The notes under the pieces: model-generated
Told to the model about the DNA's origin: nothing
Seen by the model: the letters and a program-made list of their open reading frames with translations, nothing else
The model's database searches: none
Shown: in pieces, positions 1-10,056 of the stretch
Numbering within the stretch: the first letter of the stretch is position 1
Layout of the letters: every line of letters starts with the position of its first letter
Origin: Collinsella sp.
Lineage (GTDB): Bacteria; Actinomycetota; Coriobacteriia; Coriobacteriales; Coriobacteriaceae
Reading direction: 5' to 3'
Assembly: GCA_014871605.1 (NCBI GenBank)
Contig: WGSQ01000022.1
Coordinates: 1 to 17,874 of the forward strand
DNA length: 17,874 nucleotides
Position numbers and translations under genes: made by a program

Positions 1-53
1 ACCTACAACAGCGCGGTTAACAGCCGCGTGCTCTACCATTGAGCTACCGAGGA
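1..53 (-). tRNA. tRNA-Asn (GTT), 3' part cut by window edge
   Basis: Read on the minus strand, this gives the 5' acceptor strand, D arm, the anticodon stem-loop with GTT, and the start of the T arm. It matches the complete copy at 87-161 base for base over all 53 positions. The acceptor 3' strand lies outside the window. It follows the complete copy by a 33-nt spacer and is probably on the same transcript. Confidence 0.93.
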
Positions 54-86
54 ATTTAAAGCCCAACAGGAAGGGCTGGAAAATTC

Positions 87-161
87 TGGCTCCCCGGGTA
101 GGACTCGAACCTACAACAGCGCGGTTAACAGCCGCGTGCTCTACCATTGAGCTACCGAGGA
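87..161 (-). tRNA. tRNA-Asn (GTT)
   Basis: A complete cloverleaf on the minus strand. The 7-bp acceptor stem pairs TCCTCGG with CCGGGGA. The anticodon loop CTGTTAA gives anticodon GTT for asparagine, and the T arm reads GTAGGTTCGAGTCCTAC. The discriminator base is G and CCA is encoded (87-89). It is the first of two tandem identical Asn genes. A promoter-like TTGCCC-N16-TATAAT lies 31 nt upstream. Confidence 0.96.
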
Positions 162-191
162 ATAGGTGCGTGCTCTCAAGCAACGAAGTTT

Positions 192-219
192 ATTATACGG
201 ACGAATCAGCTTAGGGCAA
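192..219 (-). promoter_or_regulatory. Promoter for the tRNA-Asn pair
   Basis: On the minus strand, -35 TTGCCC (214-219) and a perfect -10 TATAAT (192-197) are separated by 16 nt. The predicted start is near 185, giving a leader of about 24 nt before the first tRNA. It faces only the tRNAs and lies downstream of the rpoD terminator, so the tRNAs are probably an independent unit. Confidence 0.75.
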
Positions 220-251
220 GAACTTTTTTAAGAAATTTTCCGACCTAATCA

Positions 252-295
252 TTGGGGACGTTCTTAAACGACTAGTCATTCAAGAACGTCCCCAA
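252..295. repeat. REP-like inverted repeat (14-bp perfect arms)
   Basis: The arms TTGGGGACGTTCTT (252-265) and AAGAACGTCCCCAA (282-295) are perfect complements around a 16-nt loop that contains the palindrome GACTAGTC (270-277). The repeat lies between the rpoD terminator and the tRNA promoter in the noncoding stretch 162-349. Neither side has a T-run of the kind an intrinsic terminator needs. The core GGGG(A)CGTTCTT recurs in the arms of the long palindrome upstream of leuS, which suggests a dispersed repeat family. That is an inference from two copies in this window. Confidence 0.7.
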
Positions 296-305
296 CGACT
301 ACATG

Positions 306-338
306 AAAGCGCCCCCAAGCGAATGTGCTTGAGGGCGC
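306..338 (-). terminator. Hairpin terminator after rpoD
   Basis: On the minus strand a 12-bp stem (327-338 with 309-320, one G-T pair, loop 321-326) starts 11 nt after the rpoD stop and is followed by TTTC. The U tract is short, so termination may be incomplete. It marks the likely end of the rimP-to-rpoD transcription run. Confidence 0.7.
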
Positions 339-349
339 CTCTTGCTTGA

Positions 350-1699
<1,350 letters not shown>

Positions 1700-1731
1700 A
1701 GATTCTCCCTTCATAGTCCACAGGACTCAAT

Positions 1732-1740
1732 ACTTTAGCA
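1732..1740 (-). promoter_or_regulatory. Possible extended -10 promoter for rpoD
   Basis: In the 95-110 nt between dnaG and rpoD, the minus strand reads TGC-TAAAGT, an extended -10 element about 33 nt before the GTG start. No good -35 box is visible. It would give rpoD its own promoter in addition to readthrough from the upstream genes. This is a weak, sequence-only call. Confidence 0.35.
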
Positions 1741-1809
1741 CACACAATGACGTCTATACCCAAAAAGAGGGCTGGATATAGGCGAGAATACGCTGGTTGA
1801 CCACAACAT

Positions 1810-3918
1810 CTAGGCTTGTTCGGTGCCTGCGGCCTCCAGGCCAATCAAACGGAACGGGTCCGCCACGCCGCCGATCGACTTTTGCAGTTCGCGCTGACGC
1901 TGCGAGTCCTGCGCGGCCTGGACGGTCAGCGCGCGACGGGCCTCATCATCGAGCGAACGGTCCTGGCGCAGCTTGGCCTGTGCGGCACGCATGCGACGCT
2001 TGATGGTGTAGAGCTCGAGCGTATCGAGCATAAACACGATGTTCGTCTCGGTGGGGTGCTTGCTCGTCGCCGAGATGCGCCCGGCACTCACAAGCGTTGC
2101 CGCATCGGGACACACCGAGCGCGCCGCATCCATGCAGGCTGCAGGATCGGTTCCTGGCGGCGTTGCCAGAACGGCCCATGCGATGGACTCGTGACGTGGG
2201 TCAACCCACTCGATGGAGCAGATGCGGTCGGCATACGTGCGGAACAGGTCGGGGTAGCTCGTGAGCATGGTCAACAGCTCGCGCTCCCCTGCCAAGGACT
2301 TGCGCTCAAGATCGGTAAGAACCATCGGCGCCGCCGCAGCCGGTGCACCCGAACCGTCAGCCGCAGGCACAGCGCCCATACCGTCAGGCACATCGATCGG
2401 CGGAAGATCTTCGACGACCTCCACGGGCGCGGCACCATAGGCATCGAGCGGGACGTAGTCGTACGGGTCCTCCTCGACCGGTGCGGACACCGGTGGCGTC
2501 GCACCCGCGGCCCAAGCACCGCGAGACGTCCCCTGCGAACCAGACGCCCGACCGCCCGCGCTGCCCGCGCGCTCAGCTTGCGCGCGTTGACGCTCATAGT
2601 TCTGCTCACGACGTCGTTCCGCATCCTCGCGCTTGGCGACATCGCGAAACACACGGCCCGAGCTCGCGCGCACGGTCTCCAGATCCAAACCCAGCAGGTC
2701 GGCAATCTGGATAAAGTACGTGTCGATCATATAGCTATCGCGCAGCGGATAGATGAGCGTCAGCGCATCCTCGAGCGCCTTGGCGCGACCGCCCGGCGTG
2801 GTGATGTCGCTCGACTCCTGCAGCGAACGGTAGACAAAGTCCATGAGCGGCTCGGCCGCGTCGATGCGCGCCTGCAGCTCCTGGCCGCCGTGCGCCGTAA
2901 TAAACTCCATAGGGTCGTTGCCGTCGGGCAGTACCACGCAGCGCAGGTCCATCGAATCCTGCTCGATAAACTGAATCGCGCGGCGGGCGGCCTTCTGGCC
3001 CGCGGCATCGCCATCGAACATATACACGATGCGCTTGGCAAAGCGGGTGAGCGTCTTTACATGATGCTCCGTGAGCGCGGTGCCCAGCGTGGCGACAACG
3101 TTTTTAATCCCCGCCTCCCAGCAGGCGATGCAATCGGTATAGCCCTCCACCACGATGGCGGTATCCTGCGCGACGATAAACTCCTTGGCCCAATTAAAAC
3201 CGTAGAGGTTTCGCTTTTTATGAAACACGCTCGTCTCGGCGGTGTTGAGGTACTTAGGCTGGCCGTCGCCCATAATGCGACCGCCAAAGGCAATGTTGTG
3301 ACCCTGCTCGTCAAAGATGGGGAACATCACACGGTCGTAGAAGCGGTCGGCAAGCTGCCCGCGCCCGCGGCTCACGGCAACATTGGCGTCGATCATCTCC
3401 TGCGGGGTAAAACCCGCCTGGGACAGGTGCGACACCAGCGCGTTACGGCCTGGTGCAAAGCCCAGGCAGTAGCGGCGGCAGACGTCGCCACCCATGCCGC
3501 GGCTGGCAAAGTACTCGCGCGGACGACCGTCCTTACCGCGCATAAGCATGGTGTGGTAGAACTGGGCGGTCTCGGCGCACAGATCGTAGATGCGGGCACG
3601 CTTAGTACCGCGCTCGCGGCGATCTCCGGTGTCGTGCAGCTCAATACCTGCGCGATCGGCCAAATAACGGATTGACTCGGGAAAGCTCAGGTTCTCGCGC
3701 TTCATGATATAGGTGAAGACGTCGCCACCCTCGCCGCAGCCAAAGCAATGCCACACCTGCGTGGCGGGAATAATGTGGAAGGACGGCGTCTTTTCGCCAT
3801 GGAAGGGGCAGCAGCCCCAAAACTCATGGCCGCGGGGCTTGAGCTCAACCGTTTCCTGCACGATGGCAACCAAGTCAGACGCAGCGCGTACCTGGTCTTT
3901 TTCCTCATCGCTAATCAC
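1810..3918 (-). CDS. dnaG: DNA primase DnaG
   Basis: This enzyme makes RNA primers for DNA replication and works with the replicative helicase. The CHC2 zinc site is complete: C37, H40, C58 and C61. The TOPRIM catalytic core shows VEGYTD (257-262, catalytic Glu258) and the metal-binding DGDAAG (302-307), with NDPMEF near 334. A low-complexity Ala/Pro/Gly/Arg linker (about 427-533) joins the core to the C-terminal helicase-binding region, and it explains why the protein (702 aa) is longer than the roughly 600 aa of typical DnaG. The start is GTG at 3918, preceded by AGGGGGTGAG. This start overlaps the last 8 bases of ribF (GTGATTAG), so translation is likely coupled. Confidence 0.97.
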   Translation of the reverse strand: MISDEEKDQVRAASDLVAIVQETVELKPRGHEFWGCCPFHGEKTPSFHIIPATQVWHCFGCGEGGDVFTYIMKRENLSFPESIRYLADRAGIELHDTGDRRERGTKRARIYDLCAETAQFYHTMLMRGKDGRPREYFASRGMGGDVCRRYCLGFAPGRNALVSHLSQAGFTPQEMIDANVAVSRGRGQLADRFYDRVMFPIFDEQGHNIAFGGRIMGDGQPKYLNTAETSVFHKKRNLYGFNWAKEFIVAQDTAIVVEGYTDCIACWEAGIKNVVATLGTALTEHHVKTLTRFAKRIVYMFDGDAAGQKAARRAIQFIEQDSMDLRCVVLPDGNDPMEFITAHGGQELQARIDAAEPLMDFVYRSLQESSDITTPGGRAKALEDALTLIYPLRDSYMIDTYFIQIADLLGLDLETVRASSGRVFRDVAKREDAERRREQNYERQRAQAERAGSAGGRASGSQGTSRGAWAAGATPPVSAPVEEDPYDYVPLDAYGAAPVEVVEDLPPIDVPDGMGAVPAADGSGAPAAAAPMVLTDLERKSLAGERELLTMLTSYPDLFRTYADRICSIEWVDPRHESIAWAVLATPPGTDPAACMDAARSVCPDAATLVSAGRISATSKHPTETNIVFMLDTLELYTIKRRMRAAQAKLRQDRSLDDEARRALTVQAAQDSQRQRELQKSIGGVADPFRLIGLEAAGTEQA

Positions 3919-4918
3919 GGATGCTCACCCCCTGATCGCCCAAGTTGTGACGAATATCTTCGATATTACCCTCGACGGTCGCGATCAACTCATCCAGCGA
4001 ATCGAACACACGCGAGGGACGCAGCCAGCGCGTAAACGCCAGCGAAACGAAAGCGCCGTACAGGTCGCCCGTATAACCAATTAAGTTGGCCTCGAGATGC
4101 GCCGAAGCGGCATCGTCGGCATACGTCGGCGGCAGTCCGACGTTAACGGCAGCGGGCCACACGATGTCATTGACCAGCACCAGACCCTCATACACGCCAT
4201 CGGCTGGCACCTGAATGCCGTCGGGAACCTGCAAGTTTGCCGTGGGAAAGCCCATGCCAGAACCCTCGTGACGGCCGCGAATAACACCGCCGCGCACCAT
4301 ATACGGACGGCCGAGTAACTCAGCAGCAAGCTCCACATGGCCCTGTCCCAGCTCATGACGAATGCGGGTGGCGCAAATGGCCTCACCGCCCTCGCAAAGC
4401 AGGTCGTGACCATACACGTCAACGCCGTGCTCGGAACCCCAGGAGCGCATCTCGGCAACACCAGAAGCACCGCCACGACCCAGCCTAAAGTCACTGCCAA
4501 CGCGAATCGAGCGAATGTCGACTACGCGTGACAGCAGTGCGAGAAAACCGACATGGTCGAGTGCCGCAACCTCAGGCGTAAAGGGAACGGCCACCACTGT
4601 ATCGACCCCAGTCTGAGCCAAGGCATGCAGACGGTCGGCCGTCGTCATCAATTTTTGAGCGGGCGAAGGGCTCACCACAACGTCCGGGTCGGGATCGAAG
4701 GTAACCACGACCGCCTTACAGCCATGGGCACGGGCATCACGGACAAGCGCTTCGATGAGTTCCTGGTGTCCACGGTGAACGCCGTCGAACACGCCAATGG
4801 CAATCGATGCGGCACCCAAGTGCTCACACTCATCAAACGTATCGGCAGCAACGATGCGAGCCTCGTCCGACTCGCCCGCGAAAAAGACACGCGCGAGCTC
4901 GCGAGCGGACAACATCAT
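3911..4918 (-). CDS. ribF: Bifunctional riboflavin kinase / FAD synthetase RibF
   Basis: Converts riboflavin to FMN and FMN to FAD in the cytoplasm. The N-terminal FAD-synthetase (nucleotidyltransferase) domain carries GVFDGVHRGH (42-51), an HIGH-like motif, plus the downstream GSDFRLGRGG (141-150). The C-terminal riboflavin kinase domain has GRHEGSGMGFPTANL (about 215-229, with the metal/ATP-binding PTAN at 225-228), and E276 in LEANLIGYTGDLYG is the expected catalytic Glu. At 335 aa the length is normal. The ATG at 4918 overlaps the truB stop in an ATGA arrangement, and the 3' end overlaps dnaG by 8 bp. truB-ribF adjacency is a widely conserved pairing. Confidence 0.96.
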   Translation of the reverse strand: MMLSARELARVFFAGESDEARIVAADTFDECEHLGAASIAIGVFDGVHRGHQELIEALVRDARAHGCKAVVVTFDPDPDVVVSPSPAQKLMTTADRLHALAQTGVDTVVAVPFTPEVAALDHVGFLALLSRVVDIRSIRVGSDFRLGRGGASGVAEMRSWGSEHGVDVYGHDLLCEGGEAICATRIRHELGQGHVELAAELLGRPYMVRGGVIRGRHEGSGMGFPTANLQVPDGIQVPADGVYEGLVLVNDIVWPAAVNVGLPPTYADDAASAHLEANLIGYTGDLYGAFVSLAFTRWLRPSRVFDSLDELIATVEGNIEDIRHNLGDQGVSIRD

Positions 4919-5847
4919 CGAACACCGCCGACTGCCTGCGGAAACACGTGCTCCATGACAAAGCGGCCGCCCTCAATGCGGGCGAGCGCCTTGAGTCCCC
5001 CATCGAGCACCAACGCAAACGGCGCCTTCGAGGAATCGAAATCGGCAAGCGCACGCTCAACGGGAATGCGTCGGCCGCAGAGCAGGTCGTCGGCAAGATT
5101 GCCCGGCAAGTCAACACGTGTGGCGCCCAGGGCCGCAATGGGATCCAGGGCAAAGCCAGCCGCGGACTCGGGAGAAAGCTCCTCGACCGCATGACAAGCG
5201 CCAATGGAAACAACACCGGAAGCCGTGCGGCGCAGCGCGGAAATATGCGCGGCGCTATCGCAAGCGCGGCCCAGGTCGCGAGCGAGCGCACGGATATAGG
5301 TGCCCTTGCTCACCGAGAACGCCACGGTCCACACACACGTATCACCTTCGCCGCCCACGGCGATCAGGTCGGCGGCATAGACCTCGACGGGGCGCGGAGG
5401 TAGGTCCACCGCATTGCCCTCGCGAGCAGACTTGTAGGCGCGAACGCCATTGACCGAGATAGCCGAAAACGCCGGCGGCACCTGCATCTGCGGACCCAGC
5501 ATGGCGGCCAAGTGCTCACGGGCAAAGGCAGGATCGCGGAGCTCGTTGCCAACAGCCACCGTGCGGACCGCCTCGCCCTCCGCATCATCGGTATTGGTCT
5601 CGGCGCCAAACGAAATGTCGGCGACATAGCTTTTGGTATCGAGGGTAAGCATGCCCAGCAGACGGGTGGCCTGGCCCACGCCCACCACCATGACACCGGA
5701 TGCCATGGGGTCGAGCGTGCCGGCATGGCCGACGCGCCGCTCATGGAGGGCGCGTCGGCATTGCGAAACCACGTCATGGGACGTGCAGCCCACCGGCTTA
5801 TCGACGGCGAGTAGCATATTCAATTGAGAAGGCGTTCGACGAGCCAT
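4915..5847 (-). CDS. truB: tRNA pseudouridine(55) synthase TruB
   Basis: Makes pseudouridine 55 in the T loop of tRNAs and acts as a tRNA folding chaperone. The catalytic motif GHAGTLDPMASGV (40-52) holds the nucleophile Asp46. KSYVADISFG and KGTYIRALARDLG are the family's other conserved blocks. The C-terminal part after about residue 230 fits the usual extra tRNA-binding region. At 310 aa the length is typical. The ATG at 5847 places DKPVGCTSHD at residue 16, as in relatives; the internal Met11 is a less likely start. The gene lies 15 nt after nrnA and overlaps ribF by 4 bp. Confidence 0.96.
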   Translation of the reverse strand: MARRTPSQLNMLLAVDKPVGCTSHDVVSQCRRALHERRVGHAGTLDPMASGVMVVGVGQATRLLGMLTLDTKSYVADISFGAETNTDDAEGEAVRTVAVGNELRDPAFAREHLAAMLGPQMQVPPAFSAISVNGVRAYKSAREGNAVDLPPRPVEVYAADLIAVGGEGDTCVWTVAFSVSKGTYIRALARDLGRACDSAAHISALRRTASGVVSIGACHAVEELSPESAAGFALDPIAALGATRVDLPGNLADDLLCGRRIPVERALADFDSSKAPFALVLDGGLKALARIEGGRFVMEHVFPQAVGGVR

Positions 5848-5862
5848 GTACCATCCAATTAG

Positions 5863-6906
5863 TTAGAGCTCGACGGTCACCGAAGCGGGATCCTCCCCCA
5901 CCAGCTCGGCCAGCATGGGAAGTGCCACGGCGAGCGTCTCGCGAATCGTTCCGTTGTTGGAGAAACCGGCGGCAGCATGATGCCCGCCACCGCCAAAGTT
6001 GGCAGCAATCTCGGACACATCGAGGTCGCCCTTGGAGCGCAGGTTGCCACGCACCTTGGTATCGCCCTCAATGCCCTTTAAGAACATGCAAACCTCGACG
6101 CCCATCACCGAACGCACCACATCGACCAGGCCGTCGCACTCGTCCGAGGTGACACCGCAGGCCTCAAGGTCGCTCTGGTAGGCATAGCTATACGCCACGC
6201 GCCCATGCGCGACCGTCTTAATGCGACCCATGACAATGGACTTGAGGTACAAAAACTCAACGCGCATGCTCTGATAGACCTCGAGCGCAACGCGCGCCGG
6301 ATCGGCACCGTGCGCCACCAGGCGCGAGGCCGCATGGAACGCGGCGGCATCGGCGTTTTGGTACTGAAAACGGCCGGTATCGGTCACCAAGCCGCACAGC
6401 AAGCAGGTCGCGACGCCATCACGTGCGACAATGCCGCAATTGTCCAAGAAACGGTCGATGATCATGGCGCAGGCCGCGGCATCGACGCGCCTCAGACTGA
6501 GCTCGGCAAACTCCTCGCGCGCCGGATGATGATCGAAGCACACCACATGCTTGGAGCGACGAAGCACCTCGGCGGAATTATTGAGGCGTTCGACGACCGG
6601 TACGTCCACCGAGATGAACAGGTCCGGATTGCCGGCGTACGCAGATGCCGGCACCAGACGATCGGAGCCTTCCATAAAGCGGTAGATGCGCGGAACCGGG
6701 TCATCGTCTGCCAGCAGCAGCGCAATGTCCTTGTTGGGAAAAAACTTCATGAGCGAAAGGCCCAGACCCAATACGGAGCCCAAGGCATCGCCATCGGGAG
6801 AAGTGTGTCCCGAAATCGCAATGGAGGACGCACCCTCGATGAGCTCGAGGATGCGTCGCTGAATATCTGCAGACTCGCACGAGGCGAGGTCGGCGGAATT
6901 AGTCAT
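5863..6906 (-). CDS. nrnA: DHH/DHHA1 phosphoesterase, NrnA-like (nanoRNase / pAp phosphatase)
   Basis: Members of this family degrade very short RNAs and dephosphorylate 3'-phosphoadenosine 5'-phosphate, using metal ions bound by conserved Asp and His. Visible here are GHTSPDGDALGS (33-44, motif I with D38 and D40), the Asp in SVDVP (D101), the DHH-type motif FDHH (124-127), DTGRFQYQN with D176, and the C-terminal DHHA1 glycine/histidine loop GGGGHHAAAGF. The length of 347 aa fits. The start ATGACTAA overlaps the rbfA stop by 8 bp. A DHH phosphoesterase between rbfA and truB is a recurrent arrangement in Gram-positive bacteria. The exact substrate cannot be read from sequence. Confidence 0.9.
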   Translation of the reverse strand: MTNSADLASCESADIQRRILELIEGASSIAISGHTSPDGDALGSVLGLGLSLMKFFPNKDIALLLADDDPVPRIYRFMEGSDRLVPASAYAGNPDLFISVDVPVVERLNNSAEVLRRSKHVVCFDHHPAREEFAELSLRRVDAAACAMIIDRFLDNCGIVARDGVATCLLCGLVTDTGRFQYQNADAAAFHAASRLVAHGADPARVALEVYQSMRVEFLYLKSIVMGRIKTVAHGRVAYSYAYQSDLEACGVTSDECDGLVDVVRSVMGVEVCMFLKGIEGDTKVRGNLRSKGDLDVSEIAANFGGGGHHAAAGFSNNGTIRETLAVALPMLAELVGEDPASVTVEL

Positions 6907-7309
6907 CTAAAGCGGCCTCCTGGGCGGCATCCGCTATCGGATAGCCGTCCTCGTCCTTTTCGATCGCAAGCGTGGCGGGAACGTTTTCCAGCGCACGCGT
7001 GATGCGCTCGGCCTCATCGGTCGAGCGATCGATGCGAAAATCGAGCTCGGGCGTGACACGCCAATCGAGCGAGCGAGCCAACAGGCTGCGAATACGGCCC
7101 TTGGCGCTTGCGAGCGCCTCCATGACCTCGTCGTAGCGGCTCGCATCGCACGACACGTACACACGCGCGAACGAACGGTCCACCGCGACCTCGACCGCGG
7201 TCAAAGTAACCAGGTCGAGACGCGGATCGGAAACCTCAAAGAGCAGGATATAACCGAGCTTCTCGCGAAGCTGCTCGCCCAGACGGCGGGTTGCCTGCGT
7301 TTGCTTCAT
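6899..7309 (-). CDS. rbfA: 30S ribosome-binding factor RbfA
   Basis: A 136-aa KH-fold protein that binds late 30S precursors and helps mature the 5' end region of 16S rRNA. The conserved block SDPRLDLVTLTAVEVAVDRS and the following FARVYVSC strand are visible, as is the DWRVTPELDFRIDRSTDEAERI region. The reading frame continues upstream without a stop, but that part is only a shadow of infB. The ATG at 7309 was chosen because it lies 11 nt after the infB stop, is preceded by GGGGGTAG, and gives the family's usual length. The 3' end overlaps nrnA by 8 bp. Confidence 0.95.
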   Translation of the reverse strand: MKQTQATRRLGEQLREKLGYILLFEVSDPRLDLVTLTAVEVAVDRSFARVYVSCDASRYDEVMEALASAKGRIRSLLARSLDWRVTPELDFRIDRSTDEAERITRALENVPATLAIEKDEDGYPIADAAQEAALDD

Positions 7310-7320
7310 AGCGCTACCCC

Positions 7321-10035
7321 CTACTCGGTACGGGCAACCTGGTCGATGCGGTAACCCTCGATCTGGTCGCCGGGCTTGATGTCCTGGAAGTTCTCCAGGC
7401 CAATGCCGCCCTCGGAACCGCTCTTGAGGCTCTTGGCCTCGTCCTTGTAGTGGCGCATCGAGGCGATCTTGCCGTTGAAGACCACGATACCGTCGCGCAC
7501 CAGACGCACGGAATCGGTCGCGGCGATCTCGCCCTCCTCGACGCGGACACCGGCGGCGATACCGACTTTGGGCACCTTGAAGGTGTCCAGGACGGTCGCG
7601 GTACCCGTGGCGACCTCGACCTCGGTGGGCTTGAGCATGCCGATACGGGCGGCGTCGAGCTCCTCGAGGCACTTGTAGATAACGTCGTAGCAACGGATCT
7701 CGACGCCCTCGCGCTCGGCAGCGGAGCGGGCCTTACCGTCGGGACGGACGCCAAAGCCGATGATGATGGCGTTGGAGGCGTCGGCCAGGACGACGTCGGT
7801 CTCGTTGATGGCGCCGACAGCGGAGTGGATCGTGTTGATGCGAACCTCGGACTGATCCATCTTGTCGAGCGAGTCCTGAAGGGCCTCGATGGAACCCTGG
7901 ACGTCTGCCTTGATGATCAGGTTGAGCTCCTTGACCTCGGCGTCGGCAATAGTCTCGAAGAGGTTCTCGAGCGTGACGTGCTTGACGCGGCTCTGCTCCT
8001 CGATACGGGCCTTGAGCGAACGCTCGTCGGCCAGGGCACGAGCCTCGCGCTCGTCCTCGAACACGCGGAACTCGTCACCGGCGTTGGGCACGGACTGCAG
8101 GCCCAGGATCTCGACGGCGTCGGAGGGACCAGCCTCGGTGACGGCGCGACCCTTGGGGTCGAGCATGGCGCGGACGCGACCGTAGGTAAGGCCGGCGACC
8201 AGCGTATCGCCCACGTGCAGGGTACCGCGGGTCACGAGCACGGTAGCGACCGAGCCGCGGCCCTTGTCGAGCTTGGCCTCAAGGACGTTGCCGGAGGCAA
8301 AGGTGTCCGGGTTGGCCTTGAGCTCGAGCACGTCGGCCTGGAGCAGCACGGTCTCCAGAAGGTCGTCGATACCGATCTTCTGCTTGGCCGAGATGTTGAC
8401 GAACATGTTCTGTCCGCCCCACTCCTCGGGGATGACGCCGTACTCGGTGAGCTCCTGACGCACACGGTCGGGGTTGGCGCCCGGCTTATCGATCTTGTTG
8501 ACGGCAACGACGATGGGTACGCCGGCAGCCTTGGCGTGGTTAATCGACTCGACCGTCTGGGGCATGACGCCGTCGTCGGCGGCGACGATCAGGATGACGA
8601 TGTCGGTCACCTTGGCGCCACGGGCACGCATAGCCGTAAAGGTGGCGTGACCCGGGGTATCGATAAAGGTGATCTTGCGGTCGTTGATCATGACCTGCGA
8701 AGCGCCGATGGCCTGCGTAATGCCGCCCGCCTCGCCGGCAGCAACGCCGGTGTGACGGATGGCGTCGAGCAGCGACGTCTTGCCGTGGTCGACGTGGCCC
8801 ATGACGGTGACGACCGGGGCGCGCGGCTTAAGGTCGGCGGGATCGTCGTAGAACGAGAAGGTGTTCTCCTCCTCGGGGGTGATGATCTTAATCTGACGGC
8901 CCAGGTCGTCGGCAACGAGCTCGACAAGGTCGTCGGACATGGACTGCGTCATCGTGAGCGGAGTACCCAGCAGGAACAGGCGCTTGATGATGTCGTTGGC
9001 CGGAACGTCGAGCGCCTCGGCAAGCTCCTGGACGGTAACGCCCTGGGAGACCTTGATGGCGTCGAGGTCCTCGGGGTTCACGCCCTGGGCCAGCGCCTCC
9101 TCTATCTTGCGCTCCTCCTGAGCCTTGGCAGCCTCGCGCTCGCGCTTCTCCTTGCGCTTCTTGCGGCGACCGGTGGACTCGCGAGAGGCCTCCTCGACGG
9201 CGGCACGAGCCTCCTCGAGCACCTTCTCGCGGCTGTACTCCTCGGCCTCGCGAGCCATGCGGCTGTAGTGGTCCTCTTCGTTGTTGTGACCGCCCTTGCG
9301 CTTCTTGCCCTTGCCCTGCTTGTCGGGGTTGGGGAAGTCCATGCCGGCAGCGACGTTGTTGCTGGCGTTGGTGCGATGGCTGTGCGGACGGCTCTCGGAG
9401 GCGTTGCGCTCGGAGTTGTTGTCGGAAGCGTTGCGATCGTTACGACGGCCACCGCGGCGGTCGTTGTTGCCGCCACGACGGTTACCGCGCTCGGCGGCGC
9501 GCTCGGCCTTGGCCTTGTCCTCGGCGTCCTTCTTCTCCTTGAGCACGGTCTCCTGTGCGGCGATCTGGTCGAGCAGCGAACGGAAACGCGAACCGGAGTC
9601 GGAAGCGGGAACGGCGCGGCGCTGGGCCTCGCGGGCAGCCTCCTCCTTCTCGCGGGCAAGGCGCTCCTGCTCGGCCTTCTTCTTGGCCTCGGCCTCGGCG
9701 CGGGCAGCCTCCTCGGCAGCCTGGGCTGCGGCGAACTGGCGGCGCTCCTCCTCGCGTGCCTTCTCGGCGGCGATGCGCTCGCGCTCGGCCTCGGCGGCGC
9801 GTGCAGCCTCCTCGGCGGCAGCCGCCTGCTCCTCGGCCTGCTTAGCGGCCTCGACTTCCTGAGCGCGGGCCTCGATCACCGAGGCGAGCTGCTTGCGGAC
9901 CATAGCGACATAAGCGTCCTCCAAGGTGGAGGAAGCGGACTTAGCGGGAATCTTCATATCGGCGAGATGACCCATCAGTTCCTTGGAGGTCATGCCGAAC
10001 TCTTTGGCCAGGGTGGACACACGGACTTTTGCCAT
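7321..10035 (-). CDS. infB: Translation initiation factor IF-2
   Basis: The GTPase that brings fMet-tRNA to the 30S subunit and promotes subunit joining. The small N-terminal IF2_N module (1-50) is followed by a long Ala/Glu/Lys/Arg-rich helical, probably coiled-coil stretch (about 50-180), then a Gly/Arg/Asn-rich disordered part (about 184-250) and a second IF2_N module (about 325-380). The GTPase core has GHVDHGKT (413-420), GGITQAIGA, DTPGH (459-463) and NKID (513-516), followed by domains II to IV. At 904 aa it is normal for an actinobacterial IF2. The ATG at 10035 has AGGTGA upstream. A 91-nt gap with two hairpins separates it from nusA. Confidence 0.97.
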   Translation of the reverse strand: MAKVRVSTLAKEFGMTSKELMGHLADMKIPAKSASSTLEDAYVAMVRKQLASVIEARAQEVEAAKQAEEQAAAAEEAARAAEAERERIAAEKAREEERRQFAAAQAAEEAARAEAEAKKKAEQERLAREKEEAAREAQRRAVPASDSGSRFRSLLDQIAAQETVLKEKKDAEDKAKAERAAERGNRRGGNNDRRGGRRNDRNASDNNSERNASESRPHSHRTNASNNVAAGMDFPNPDKQGKGKKRKGGHNNEEDHYSRMAREAEEYSREKVLEEARAAVEEASRESTGRRKKRKEKREREAAKAQEERKIEEALAQGVNPEDLDAIKVSQGVTVQELAEALDVPANDIIKRLFLLGTPLTMTQSMSDDLVELVADDLGRQIKIITPEEENTFSFYDDPADLKPRAPVVTVMGHVDHGKTSLLDAIRHTGVAAGEAGGITQAIGASQVMINDRKITFIDTPGHATFTAMRARGAKVTDIVILIVAADDGVMPQTVESINHAKAAGVPIVVAVNKIDKPGANPDRVRQELTEYGVIPEEWGGQNMFVNISAKQKIGIDDLLETVLLQADVLELKANPDTFASGNVLEAKLDKGRGSVATVLVTRGTLHVGDTLVAGLTYGRVRAMLDPKGRAVTEAGPSDAVEILGLQSVPNAGDEFRVFEDEREARALADERSLKARIEEQSRVKHVTLENLFETIADAEVKELNLIIKADVQGSIEALQDSLDKMDQSEVRINTIHSAVGAINETDVVLADASNAIIIGFGVRPDGKARSAAEREGVEIRCYDVIYKCLEELDAARIGMLKPTEVEVATGTATVLDTFKVPKVGIAAGVRVEEGEIAATDSVRLVRDGIVVFNGKIASMRHYKDEAKSLKSGSEGGIGLENFQDIKPGDQIEGYRIDQVARTE

Positions 10036-10056
10036 ATGACTTCACCTACCCTTTCT

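Noticed and set aside
58..80. Small stem AGCCC/GGGCT between the two tRNA genes as a terminator
   Set aside because: Only 5 bp with an 8-nt loop, too weak to separate two tandem tRNAs; more likely spacer or processing sequence.
252..295. Inverted repeat as the rpoD terminator
   Set aside because: There is no U tract, and a better-placed hairpin at 306-338 directly follows the rpoD stop.
1816..3675. A 619-codon open frame on the plus strand opposite dnaG
   Set aside because: Antisense shadow of a gene with a complete zinc site and TOPRIM motifs; composition is Arg/His/Ala-rich without domains.
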